Assembly (NCBI GenBank): GCA_030652635.1
Contig: JAUSPW010000446.1
Coordinates: 1-8,475, forward strand
Origin: Pseudohongiella sp.
GTDB taxonomy: Bacteria; Pseudomonadota; Gammaproteobacteria; Pseudomonadales; Pseudohongiellaceae
Direction: 5' to 3'
DNA: 8,475 nt
Shown here: positions 1 to 6,850 of the stretch, one piece after another
Layout: each line of letters opens with the position of its first letter
How positions within the stretch are numbered: the stretch's first letter is position 1
Program-made: the position numbers and the translations under genes
The notes under the pieces: model-generated
The model's database searches: none
Told to the model about the DNA's origin: nothing
Seen by the model: the letters and a program-made list of their open reading frames with translations, nothing else

Positions 1-69
1 GTGAGAGGATTCGAACCTCCGACCCCCGCCTCCCGAAGGCGGTGCTCTACCGGACTGAGCTACACTCCG
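1..69 (-). tRNA. tRNA-Pro (anticodon CGG), 3' end cut by window edge
   Basis: Read on the minus strand, this folds as a standard tRNA. The acceptor 5' strand CGGAGTG (63-69) is followed by a D-arm beginning TAGCTCAG. The anticodon stem CCGCC/GGCGG encloses the loop TTCGGGA (31-37), whose anticodon CGG lies at 33-35 and reads the proline codon CCG. The T-arm is GGAGG-TTCGAAT-CCTCT. The anticodon and T-arm regions are nearly identical to E. coli tRNA-Pro(CGG). Only CAC of the 3' acceptor strand is present. The remaining TCCG, the discriminator base and any encoded CCA lie outside the window. The gene is transcribed leftward from the promoter at 135-165. Identity is near certain and only the 3' end is unseen. 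Confidence 0.97.
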
Positions 70-134
70 AATCTATTGCCTGTTCAGTGTCCGTGGTTTG
101 GCGTTGTAGCCTTGGAATCAACTGAACGGCCGGC

Positions 135-165
135 ATTATAAGCCACAACCCCAGGGGCTTTCCAA
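135..165 (-). promoter_or_regulatory. Promoter of tRNA-Pro
   Basis: On the minus strand there is a perfect -10 box TATAAT (135-140). A -35-like TTGGAA lies at 160-165 with a rather long 19-bp spacer; the alternative GGAAAG (158-163) gives 17 bp. The bases just after the -10 box are GC-only (GCCGGCCG), the discriminator type associated with stringently controlled stable-RNA promoters. Transcription should begin near 128, about 58 nt before the mature tRNA 5' end, so a leader would have to be removed by RNase P. The -10 box is clear; the -35 box and the stringent control are inferred. Confidence 0.7.
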
Positions 166-177
166 GAGCCGCCTGAG

Positions 178-197
178 AAAAAAGTCTGCAAGCAAAC
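178..197 (-). terminator. Rho-independent terminator after the DoxX gene
   Basis: On the minus strand the sequence reads GTTTG-CTTG-CAGAC followed by six T residues (178-183). This is a 5-bp stem with one G-T pair and a four-base loop, starting about 33 bp beyond the DoxX stop codon. The stem is short, so termination may be only partial. Its place between the DoxX gene and the tRNA-Pro promoter fits a role in insulating the tRNA unit. Confidence 0.5.
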
Positions 198-229
198 CCT
201 TCCTCGTGCGGCGCCCGGTCCTTCCGTGA

Positions 230-658
230 TCAGGCGGATTTCTTGCGGTTATCCAAACTGAACGCACCAGCTCCGGCATTCGTCAAAATCAACAACCCAG
301 CCATAATCCCCATGTTCTTGAAGAAGTTCTGGGTTTCGTGTGAGCGCTGCAGGCCTTCTTCCATGGACCAGAAGTCGTGCATGACCAGGCTGATGATAAA
401 GGTCAGGCCGGCGAGCAGGAAGGCGGTGATGCGCACCTGGAATCCTGCGAACAGGGCGGTAGCGCCACCAACTTGCATAATGCCGCTGAGGATCAGGAAA
501 AATGGAATAAAAAACATGCCCTTGGAGGCCATATAGTCGACGTGGAAGTCGTAGCTGGTGAACTTCGCGAGGCCGGGCAGCAGAAAGTAGATGCCAAGAA
601 TGAAGCGGCCGAGGGGGTTTGATACGGTGGTGATGAGGCTGCTGAGTTGTTGCAGCAT
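230..658 (-). CDS. DoxX family inner-membrane protein
   Basis: A small integral membrane protein of 142 residues, the usual length for the DoxX family. Four hydrophobic segments are visible at about residues 16-33, 49-70, 75-95 and 112-130. The N-terminal pattern GRFILGIYFLLPGLAKF and the late QNFFKNMGIMAGLL are typical of DoxX proteins. The name comes from a subunit of an archaeal thiosulfate:quinone oxidoreductase. Most bacterial members have no assigned reaction, though some are linked to oxidative-stress or sulfur-redox complexes, so a specific function should not be assumed. The start is supported by AGGAG (667-671) eight bases before the ATG. It is transcribed alone, divergently from the M20 peptidase across 136 bp, and ends in a candidate terminator. 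Confidence 0.9.
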   Translation of the reverse strand: MLQQLSSLITTVSNPLGRFILGIYFLLPGLAKFTSYDFHVDYMASKGMFFIPFFLILSGIMQVGGATALFAGFQVRITAFLLAGLTFIISLVMHDFWSMEEGLQRSHETQNFFKNMGIMAGLLILTNAGAGAFSLDNRKKSA

Positions 659-719
659 GGGTGATTCTCCTGCTTATTATTGTTGCTGCCATTGGTGTGG
701 TCAGCGCGTGGGTTTGGCG

Positions 720-740
720 GCCGGTGCGTTAAATACCGGC
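720..740. promoter_or_regulatory. Inverted repeat in divergent intergenic region
   Basis: GCCGGT (720-725) and ACCGGC (735-740) form a perfect 6-bp inverted repeat separated by nine bases. It lies midway between the divergent DoxX and M20 peptidase genes (659-794). An AT-rich element in the spacer, TATTTA on the minus strand (730-735), could be a -10 box for DoxX, and TAACAT (764-769) a weak -10 box for the peptidase. Such symmetry could be an operator controlling both genes, but a 6-bp GC repeat can arise by chance in this composition. Confidence 0.25.
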
Positions 741-794
741 GTGTGTTTATCTTTTGCGGGCGTTAACATAGCTCAACTTCTGAGGAACGTCTCT

Positions 795-2522
795 ATGCTT
801 AAAGTCCTGTTCAACGTTGTTCTTGTCTTCCTTTTGTCGGCCTCGTCGCTGCCGGCCATCGCGGCCAACTTGACTCGTGCTGAGTCAGATACGTTGGTGC
901 AGCAACTATCGGATCAGCACTTTCAGAGTTTTGCTGGATTCCTGTCGCAGGTGTCAGTCTTGAACCCGGCGCTTTCAGGCACCATCAGCGCTTATCAATC
1001 CTCGCAGGCTATGACGGCAGAGCAGCAGGCTGAGCTGTTGCGCTTACTCGGCATCTACACGCGTGTGCGTTACGCGGATGAGGCGCAACAGGTGTTGGCG
1101 GAGTTGGTGGCGATTCCGACGTTTCTGGATGAGTTGGTGGCGCAATATGACAACCCGGCTTTCCATCAGATTGCTGCGCGGCTGGAAGCGTTAGCGGAGG
1201 AGTTTGGTCTGAGTTTCCGCAATGTTGATCACCGCGTTTATGAGATCACCTTACCGGGTGCGCCGGCTGACAACTCTGAGCTGGTGGCTTTGCATGCGCA
1301 TGCGGATGTGGTCCCTGCCAACGCGGCCGATTGGGTGCTGGACAACGGCACCCAGCTGGATCCGTTTACCCTGACTGAAATCGACGGGCGTTTGTACGGC
1401 CGTGGCGCGGAGGACAACAAAAACGGCATTGTGGCAGTGATGTACGCCATGCGGGTGATTGCGCAGGAGCAGTTGCCGCTGCAGCGCACCTTGCGTTTGT
1501 TGGTGGATACCACGGAGGAAACCACGGGCGAGGCGATGCCTTATTATCTGGAACGCAATCCATTGCCAGATTTTAATATTGCGCTGGATGGCGGGTACCC
1601 GGTGATTATTGCGGAGAAGGGTTACGGCACCTTGCTGGCGCGCTTTCCGCACCGCGAGGCGATTGGTGAAGGCGCGGAGCTGATCCATCTGACCGGGGGG
1701 GTGGCGGGCAATCAGATTCCGGGTGCAGCGACGGCGACCTTGTTGACAGACGATCCGGTGGAAGCCGCAGCGCGTCTGCAGCAGTTGAGTGCAAACTACG
1801 TGATGCTCAATGGTTACGACTTTGAGATTACGACGACCGCGTTGGCGGATCGGGTGGACGTGCGGGTGATTGGCACCTCGGCACACTCCTCTGAGCCGTG
1901 GACGGGTGTGAATCCGGTGGCACGGCTGTTTGATTTTTTGTATGAGGCCGGGCACGTGGTGTACATGAAGGATAACCATCTGACCGATGCCATTTTGTAT
2001 GCGGTCAGTAACTTTGGGCTGGACTACACCGGGCGGCAGTTGGGCATTGGTTTCAGTGATGACTTTATGGGGCCGCTGACCGCGTCGCTGACCTATGTGA
2101 ATGTGGACAACACCGGCATGGAACTGATCACCAATCTGCGTGTGCCCAAGGGGCGTGACATTGGGGAACTAAAACAGGAGATTCTGGATCGTCTGGCTGA
2201 ATGGTCGGCGATGAGCAATCTGCCGCTGGATCTGGAGCTGGATATTGCTGAGCCGATGTTCCGCAATCCGGAAGGGCAGTGGATACAGACACTGTTGGAT
2301 GTGGCGTCTGAAAACCTGGATTTGCCGCGTGAGTTTATGTCGTCCGATGGCGCTACCTCCATCCATGATCTGCCCAATGGTGTGCAGTTTGGCCTAGCGA
2401 TGCCGGGCATCAAGTACACCGGGCACACGGACAATGAGTTTAAAACCGTGGAGCAGTTTCAGCTGGATTTGCAGATTGTGACGGAGATGCTGGCGCGCAT
2501 AGGCACGCTGGGCGCAATGTAG
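795..2522 (+). CDS. Exported M20 family metallopeptidase (PepV-like dipeptidase)
   Basis: Predicted zinc dipeptidase of 575 residues. Residues 1-24 form a signal peptide: a lysine near the start, a hydrophobic core, and a cleavage site around AIAA-N. The product is therefore periplasmic or secreted. The M20 ligands are all visible: H169 and D171 in HADVVP, bridging D207 in GRGAEDNK, general base E241 and metal ligand E242, D265 in LDGGYP, dimer-domain H364 in GTSAHSSEP, and the final H544 in YTGHTDNEF. The layout resembles PepV-type dipeptidases, with about 100 extra N-terminal residues made up of the signal peptide and a helical stretch. The ATG at 795 is preferred over upstream starts because it opens the signal peptide and has a GAGG-type site at 782-785. 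The exact substrate is not known. It converges on the histidine kinase gene with only 13 bp between the stop codons. Confidence 0.9.
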   Translation: MLKVLFNVVLVFLLSASSLPAIAANLTRAESDTLVQQLSDQHFQSFAGFLSQVSVLNPALSGTISAYQSSQAMTAEQQAELLRLLGIYTRVRYADEAQQVLAELVAIPTFLDELVAQYDNPAFHQIAARLEALAEEFGLSFRNVDHRVYEITLPGAPADNSELVALHAHADVVPANAADWVLDNGTQLDPFTLTEIDGRLYGRGAEDNKNGIVAVMYAMRVIAQEQLPLQRTLRLLVDTTEETTGEAMPYYLERNPLPDFNIALDGGYPVIIAEKGYGTLLARFPHREAIGEGAELIHLTGGVAGNQIPGAATATLLTDDPVEAAARLQQLSANYVMLNGYDFEITTTALADRVDVRVIGTSAHSSEPWTGVNPVARLFDFLYEAGHVVYMKDNHLTDAILYAVSNFGLDYTGRQLGIGFSDDFMGPLTASLTYVNVDNTGMELITNLRVPKGRDIGELKQEILDRLAEWSAMSNLPLDLELDIAEPMFRNPEGQWIQTLLDVASENLDLPREFMSSDGATSIHDLPNGVQFGLAMPGIKYTGHTDNEFKTVEQFQLDLQIVTEMLARIGTLGAM

Positions 2523-2535
2523 TGTCCGCTGTCTG

Positions 2536-4311
2536 TCAGTTTTTGGGGTGAACAGCTGCCAGACTTGCCAGCAGGCTTTTGCGGTTGAAGGGTTTGTCGA
2601 GCACGGCAATCACGTTGTTAAGCTGCAGTTTTTCGCGCACACGCGGGTCAAGTTGCCCGGAGATGATCATCACCGGCAGTGTGGGCATGTCGATCGCCAG
2701 TTTGGCGGCGAGATCAGAACCATGCATGCCGGGCATGGTTTCGTCCGTGATGAGCAGGTCATAGTGCCTGCGTTTTCCACGGCCCGTGCCAGACTGGCCT
2801 GATACTCCCAAAAGACCCAGCAACTCCAAGGCTTCTTGCGCGGACGCGGCTTCCTGCACTTTGTAATGTGCGCTTTCCAGAATCATGCGTAGGGTGCCGC
2901 GTATCAGCTCCTCGTCATCCACCACCAGAATGCTCAGTTGGTGTGATTGGGGTGCTGCGCCGACGGAATCTTCGATATTTGTTTCGGGGCTGGGCAGCAC
3001 GGACGCCAGCGAGAACTCAATGCTGAAGGTGGTGCCAGCGCTGGAGGAATGAAACGTCAGGGTACCGCCGGTGTCGCTGACCAGGCGGTGCACAATGGAT
3101 AAACCCAGGCCAGTGCCCTCGCCGGGTGCTCGCGTGGTAAAAAACGGTTCAAAAATGCGTGAGTGCAGGTGGTCCGGGATGCCGCGGCCGGTGTCAATCA
3201 CGTCAATTCGAATGGTGTGCGTGCTGTGGTCGCAGCGTTGGCGTAGGATGAGGGTGCCGCCTTGTGGTTTCATGGCAAGACAGGCATTAGTGCCCAGATT
3301 CATGCTGATCTGCTGCAATGCATCCGGGCTGGCAATGATGCGGGCAGCAGGCTCGTCAATGTCACATTCGATTGTGATGTTGGCGGGCATGGAGCTGCGC
3401 AGAATCACCGCGGTTTCTTTGAGGATGTTCGCCACCACCACCGGGGTCGATGCCTGTGGCAGGTTCTGGCTGAAACTTAGCAAACGTTTGATCAGGTCGC
3501 GTGCGCGTTCGGCAGAGATGATGACGTGCCCCAAATGTTTGTGCTGGGCGCTGCCCGGGGGCGCGTCGTCTTGTGCGGCTTCACTGGCCATCAAAATGGG
3601 CACCAGCAGGTTGTTAAAGTCGTGGGCAATGCCGCTGGCCATGGTGCCGAGTGCACTGAGTTTTTGTGAGTGCAGCAGTTGCTCTTGAAGTTGCTCGCGT
3701 TCGCTGAGAGCAGAGGCCATTTGTTGGCGGGAGTCGTCCAGTGCGATCAGTGATTGCTCCAGACCATCCAGCAACCGCGCAATGGCCATCGATACCATGG
3801 CGGCCAGAAACATCAGGGTGCCGGCGACGCCGCCCCAGGATGCGAGTTCATAGACCAGTACTTCATCAATTGGGTTGGGCGCACCGCTTAACGCTAATAG
3901 CAAAGCATAGGCAATGGTCACCACAATGATAAATGCGATTCCAAAGTAAGCACCGGTGTATCCAAAAAACAAGGCTGACAGAATGGGTACCACTAGCAAC
4001 CAGTCGGTGCCGGCGCCAATTGGGCCGAGCAGCCAGAGAATCAGCATGCCAAAGGCTGCCCAAACGCCAATAAAGATCATGGCGCGGGTTCTGAAAGTGG
4101 GCGTGCGCCAGAAAGCCAACGCAATAGCCATCACCCAAGTGACTGTGTCTGCGATGATCAGCAGGGGAATATCCAGTCGATAACCTAGCCAGACGCTAGG
4201 CACGTACGCAATGCTGGCCAGAATCACGGTGGCCCATAGGGTGTACTGCAGGATGGTTTCGCGTTGCCGTAAGATGCTGACGTGTGCCGAGTCATGGGAA
4301 AGTGTTGGCAT
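2536..4311 (-). CDS. Membrane hybrid sensor histidine kinase with C-terminal receiver domain
   Basis: A 591-residue hybrid kinase. Residues about 20-180 hold roughly six membrane spans and no recognisable extracytoplasmic sensor domain. A probable coiled coil (180-215) leads to HisKA with phospho-acceptor H230 in GIAHDFNN. The ATPase domain shows N338/N342 in the N box, D373 in DTGRGIPD, EPFFTTR and GTGLGLS (399-405). The receiver domain (about 459-588) has acidic residues D465/D466, phospho-site D523 in LITDETMPG, S551 and K573. A basic, glycine-rich insert (about 500-516) lengthens the receiver loop before the D523 strand. The ATG at 4309-4311 is chosen because upstream codons run into the divergent hydroxylase gene and do not look coding. 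A GGGG sits four bases before it, a weak ribosome site. No separate response regulator or phosphotransfer gene is adjacent, so the partner and signal are unknown. Confidence 0.92.
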   Translation of the reverse strand: MPTLSHDSAHVSILRQRETILQYTLWATVILASIAYVPSVWLGYRLDIPLLIIADTVTWVMAIALAFWRTPTFRTRAMIFIGVWAAFGMLILWLLGPIGAGTDWLLVVPILSALFFGYTGAYFGIAFIIVVTIAYALLLALSGAPNPIDEVLVYELASWGGVAGTLMFLAAMVSMAIARLLDGLEQSLIALDDSRQQMASALSEREQLQEQLLHSQKLSALGTMASGIAHDFNNLLVPILMASEAAQDDAPPGSAQHKHLGHVIISAERARDLIKRLLSFSQNLPQASTPVVVANILKETAVILRSSMPANITIECDIDEPAARIIASPDALQQISMNLGTNACLAMKPQGGTLILRQRCDHSTHTIRIDVIDTGRGIPDHLHSRIFEPFFTTRAPGEGTGLGLSIVHRLVSDTGGTLTFHSSSAGTTFSIEFSLASVLPSPETNIEDSVGAAPQSHQLSILVVDDEELIRGTLRMILESAHYKVQEAASAQEALELLGLLGVSGQSGTGRGKRRHYDLLITDETMPGMHGSDLAAKLAIDMPTLPVMIISGQLDPRVREKLQLNNVIAVLDKPFNRKSLLASLAAVHPKN

Positions 4312-4342
4312 AAAACCCCGTCTAGCTGGTGGAATTATTAGC

Positions 4343-4351
4343 TGATATAGT
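4343..4351 (+). promoter_or_regulatory. Extended -10 promoter for the AGMO-like hydroxylase
   Basis: TGATATAGT matches the extended -10 pattern TGnTATAAT at all but one base, with the -10 hexamer TATAGT at 4346-4351. The -35 position (4323-4328, TAGCTG) is poor, which extended -10 promoters tolerate. Transcription would start near 4358, about 29 bases before the ATG at 4387. It lies in the 75-bp region shared with the divergent histidine kinase gene, so regulation of the two genes may be linked. This is a sequence match only. Confidence 0.5.
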
Positions 4352-4386
4352 CGAGTTGAGTGTGCATCAGAAGAAGAACAAAACCA

Positions 4387-5649
4387 ATGAATTTGATACT
4401 GGCGGCTGTCCCGATTTTTATCCTGCTGATTTTTGTTGAATTGGCTGTCAGCCATTACCGAAAGACGGGTGTTTATCGCCTGAACGACGCGGTAGCCTCG
4501 ATGAGTACTGGCATGATCAGCCAGACCATGGGGTTTGCAACCCGCTTTGTCAGCTTTCTGGGTTACACGGCGTTGTGGACAGTGTTGCCACACGGTGAAG
4601 TGACCATGTCCCCGCTAATGTGGGTGGTCGCCTTTGTTTTCTATGACTTCTGTTACTACTGGAATCACCGTGCGCAGCACACCATCAATGTGCTGTGGGG
4701 GATTCACGTGGTGCACCATCAAAGTGAGGAGTACAACCTCACTACCGCACTGCGTCAGCCGTTTAACGGGTTCATTATCGGCTCAGTGTTTTACTTGCCG
4801 ATGTTATTTATTGGCTTCCCCCCGGAAGTGATTGTCACCGTGGGTTCACTGAATCTGATTTATCAGTACTGGGTACACACGCGTCTGATCAACACGCTGG
4901 GCTGGATGGAGCTGGTGTTTGTGACGCCCATGAACCATCGTGTGCATCATGCCATCAACGATCCCTACATCGACCGCAATTTTGGTGGTGTGTTTATTCT
5001 GTGGGACCGGATGCTGGGTACTTATCAGGCAGAACTGGCCGACGCGCCCTGCGCGTATGGTGTGCGCAAGGCTTTGCACAGCTGGAACCCGTTTTTTGCC
5101 AATGCGCAGGTGCACTGGCAACTGGCTAAAGACAGTTGGCATGCCGAGCGTTGGTGGGACAAAGTACGCATCTGGTTTATGCCGACTGGTTGGCGTCCTG
5201 CGGATGTGAATGCCCGCTATCCCTTGCCGCGCTGTCTGCCTGACACGCAGCAAAAATACAATCCTCCCATTCCAGGTGCCTTGTCGATTGCCGTGTTGGC
5301 GATACATGTCTTTCTGGTGTTGGTGATGGTGACGTTTCAGCTGATGGTGCCGGTGGATAATTTTACGCAGGCGCTGGTGCACTTTATTCCCTTGGGTGCT
5401 GGTTTATGGCTGAACGGGCGTCTGCTGGAGGGCAGGCGTGATGCGGTGTTACAGAGCAGCGTGTTCTGGGGGCTGTGTGCGCTGATGCCGTGGTGGTATG
5501 AGGGTTGGCTGCTGCCACCCGTGGGTTCGAGTGCTGCATTTTTGTTTGCAGCGTTTTTAATCCTGTTCAGCGCCAGACAGAGGGCAGTTGAGGCGGCTGC
5601 TGTGGGAGATAGGTCTGATGTGGTAAGCTCAAAATCAGAATCCAGCTGA
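4387..5649 (+). CDS. Sterol desaturase/fatty acid hydroxylase family protein, alkylglycerol monooxygenase-like
   Basis: A 420-residue multi-span membrane protein of the di-iron fatty acid hydroxylase superfamily. The histidine clusters are visible: H94-x3-H98 (NHRAQH), H107-x2-H110-H111 (HVVHHQSEEYN) and H184-x2-H187-H188 (NHRVHHAIND), with a further histidine in YWVHTRLI (H164). The block YWVHTRLINTLGWME, then NHRVHHAIND, DRNFGG and WDRMLGTYQ, follows the order typical of alkylglycerol monooxygenase (TMEM195/AGMO), which cleaves ether lipids in animals. The substrate of bacterial members is mostly unknown, so ether-lipid or other lipid hydroxylation is an inference. C-terminal spans (about 297-397) add to the catalytic core. 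The ATG at 4387 opens the first membrane helix and lies behind an extended -10 promoter; an in-frame GTG at 4360 would add only charged residues. The replication gene follows after 19 bp, so readthrough is possible. Confidence 0.87.
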   Translation: MNLILAAVPIFILLIFVELAVSHYRKTGVYRLNDAVASMSTGMISQTMGFATRFVSFLGYTALWTVLPHGEVTMSPLMWVVAFVFYDFCYYWNHRAQHTINVLWGIHVVHHQSEEYNLTTALRQPFNGFIIGSVFYLPMLFIGFPPEVIVTVGSLNLIYQYWVHTRLINTLGWMELVFVTPMNHRVHHAINDPYIDRNFGGVFILWDRMLGTYQAELADAPCAYGVRKALHSWNPFFANAQVHWQLAKDSWHAERWWDKVRIWFMPTGWRPADVNARYPLPRCLPDTQQKYNPPIPGALSIAVLAIHVFLVLVMVTFQLMVPVDNFTQALVHFIPLGAGLWLNGRLLEGRRDAVLQSSVFWGLCALMPWWYEGWLLPPVGSSAAFLFAAFLILFSARQRAVEAAAVGDRSDVVSSKSESS

Positions 5650-5668
5650 ACCCACGCTCAGGCGCTCC

Positions 5669-6850
5669 ATGCAATCCTCACTGATACCCGAACGACCGTT
5701 AATCATTTCGCCAACTCTGGCGGCCACCATTGGTCTTGAAGAGGCCGTGCTGCTGCACGTGCTGAGTGAGTTGATGGTGCATAAAACCTGTGTGCTGCGC
5801 CAAGGGCTGAATTGGCTGGAGCTGGATCAACAGACGCTGCTTGATGCGTTGCCATTCTGGGCGTGGATTGATGTCAAACGGGTGCAGAAAAGCCTGCAGG
5901 ATCTGGGTTTGATTCTGATTGACCCGATTACCGGGCGCGATGACAGCTGGATGTTTGCCATCAATCAGCGCCCGCCCTCATCACAAATTTCGGCTGCTGC
6001 GCCTGCTGCTGTTACACCCACTCAGCCGTCACCGCCACCGCGAGTGCCGCCACAGCGCAAATCGGCGCCGTCCGGCGTACGCACACGCGATGGTTCTGCA
6101 GCTTATATCTCCACTGACTGGCAGCCGGACGATGAATGGTTGTCGCTTTGTCGTCAGCACGGTGTGCCCGATGCGTTTGCGCTCAGTCTGGTGCCGGGTT
6201 TTGTCATGTATTGGCGGGATAGGGCGCAGTCGCGTTTTTCATGGGGAAATGCATTTTACAAACATGTGCTGCGCGAGTGGCGCATGGAGCAGACTCGGCG
6301 CGGCTCTGCCGAGTTGGATGCGCCTATGTCGGCGGACTGGCGACCTAATTCAGATGCCTTGGCCATCCTGAAAAACGCGGGTATCAACGAGGCGTTTATC
6401 GACGACGCGGTGCCGGAGTTTGTGCTTTACTGGCGTGAACGCGGCGGTCAGAATGGCGCGTGGAACACCCGGTTTATCGAACATATTCGCCGGCAGTGGG
6501 CGCGTTATCAGGTGTCGGTGGTCAATGATGGTGTGCCGCGTCCGATTGCCGAAGACTGGCAACCCAGCCCCGATGTGTTTGAGGTGCTGCGGCTGGCTGA
6601 AATTGATGAGGCCTTTGCGCGCAGTAAAGTCGCTGAATTTGTGTTGTACTGGCGTGATACCGGGCAGGCGCAGTCCTCGTGGAACACCCGATTTCTGCAG
6701 TTTGTGAAATACAGCTGGGCGCGGCGCCCGGAAGCTATCAAAACAGGATTGACAGACAGTCATGCAAAAGATCAATTCGCTACTGAACGAGGCGGGCAAG
6801 GCATTGAAGCCGCGTTCAAGCGCTTCACAGACCGAAGCTGGGCAGAGTGA
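5669..6850 (+). CDS. DnaT-like replication protein with three tandem DnaT DNA-binding domains
   Basis: A 393-residue protein. Residues 1-97 form a compact N-terminal domain starting PERPLIISPTLAATIGLEEA, possibly winged-helix, followed by a Pro/Ala/Ser-rich linker (about 101-140). Three copies of the DnaT C-terminal single-stranded-DNA-binding domain follow at about 148-205, 221-279 and 294-352. Each has the pattern DWxP...FxxYWRxx...WxxxFxxxxxxxW. E. coli DnaT (179 residues) has one such domain and works in PriA-dependent primosome assembly, passing the site to DnaC-DnaB. Here the next gene encodes a lambda-P-like helicase loader, overlapping by 89 bp, which supports a role in loading the replicative helicase. 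The start has only a weak AGG (5660-5662) upstream. The last 30 residues coincide with the overlap and may be less constrained. The family is confident; the cellular role is inferred. Confidence 0.85.
   Translation: MQSSLIPERPLIISPTLAATIGLEEAVLLHVLSELMVHKTCVLRQGLNWLELDQQTLLDALPFWAWIDVKRVQKSLQDLGLILIDPITGRDDSWMFAINQRPPSSQISAAAPAAVTPTQPSPPPRVPPQRKSAPSGVRTRDGSAAYISTDWQPDDEWLSLCRQHGVPDAFALSLVPGFVMYWRDRAQSRFSWGNAFYKHVLREWRMEQTRRGSAELDAPMSADWRPNSDALAILKNAGINEAFIDDAVPEFVLYWRERGGQNGAWNTRFIEHIRRQWARYQVSVVNDGVPRPIAEDWQPSPDVFEVLRLAEIDEAFARSKVAEFVLYWRDTGQAQSSWNTRFLQFVKYSWARRPEAIKTGLTDSHAKDQFATERGGQGIEAAFKRFTDRSWAE
6110..6724 (+). repeat. Three tandem DnaT-domain repeats within the coding sequence
   Basis: Coding repeats lie at about 6110-6283, 6329-6505 and 6548-6724, each about 58-59 codons, separated by short linkers of about 15 residues. 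Copies 2 and 3 are closest: both encode EFVLYWR and WNTRF and share stretches of DNA such as CGTGGAACACCCG. Copy 1 is the most diverged (GFVMYWRD, WGNAFYKHV). This fits an older first duplication followed by a later one. The key Trp and Phe positions are kept in all three, so none looks decayed. Confidence 0.85.

Noticed and set aside
1..69. tRNA-Pro 3' end as an attachment site for an integrated element.
   Set aside because: No integrase gene and no repeat of the tRNA 3' end is visible in the window, and the relevant 3' end is cut off.
591..794. N-terminal extension of the M20 peptidase to 591 (68 extra residues).
   Set aside because: It would overlap the DoxX gene and bury the clear signal peptide that starts at 795, which has its own ribosome site.
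1251..1979. 242-residue minus-strand open frame inside the M20 peptidase.
   Set aside because: It is antisense to the metal-ligand region of a convincing enzyme. Its product is rich in His, Arg and Gln, without motifs or a ribosome site.
3071..3688. 205-residue plus-strand open frame inside the histidine kinase.
   Set aside because: It lies opposite the conserved HisKA and ATPase motifs, and its product is rich in Arg, Met, Ser and Cys with no domain pattern. It is a shadow of the GC-rich gene.
4185..4201. CCTAGC-CAGAC-GCTAGG inverted repeat.
   Set aside because: It lies inside the kinase membrane-span coding region, with no T-run and no position suited to termination or control. It is probably chance.
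4312..4593. N-terminal extension of the histidine kinase upstream to 4593 (94 extra residues).
   Set aside because: The extra residues are low-complexity and polar, lie antisense to the hydroxylase's first helices, and look unlike any kinase N-terminus.
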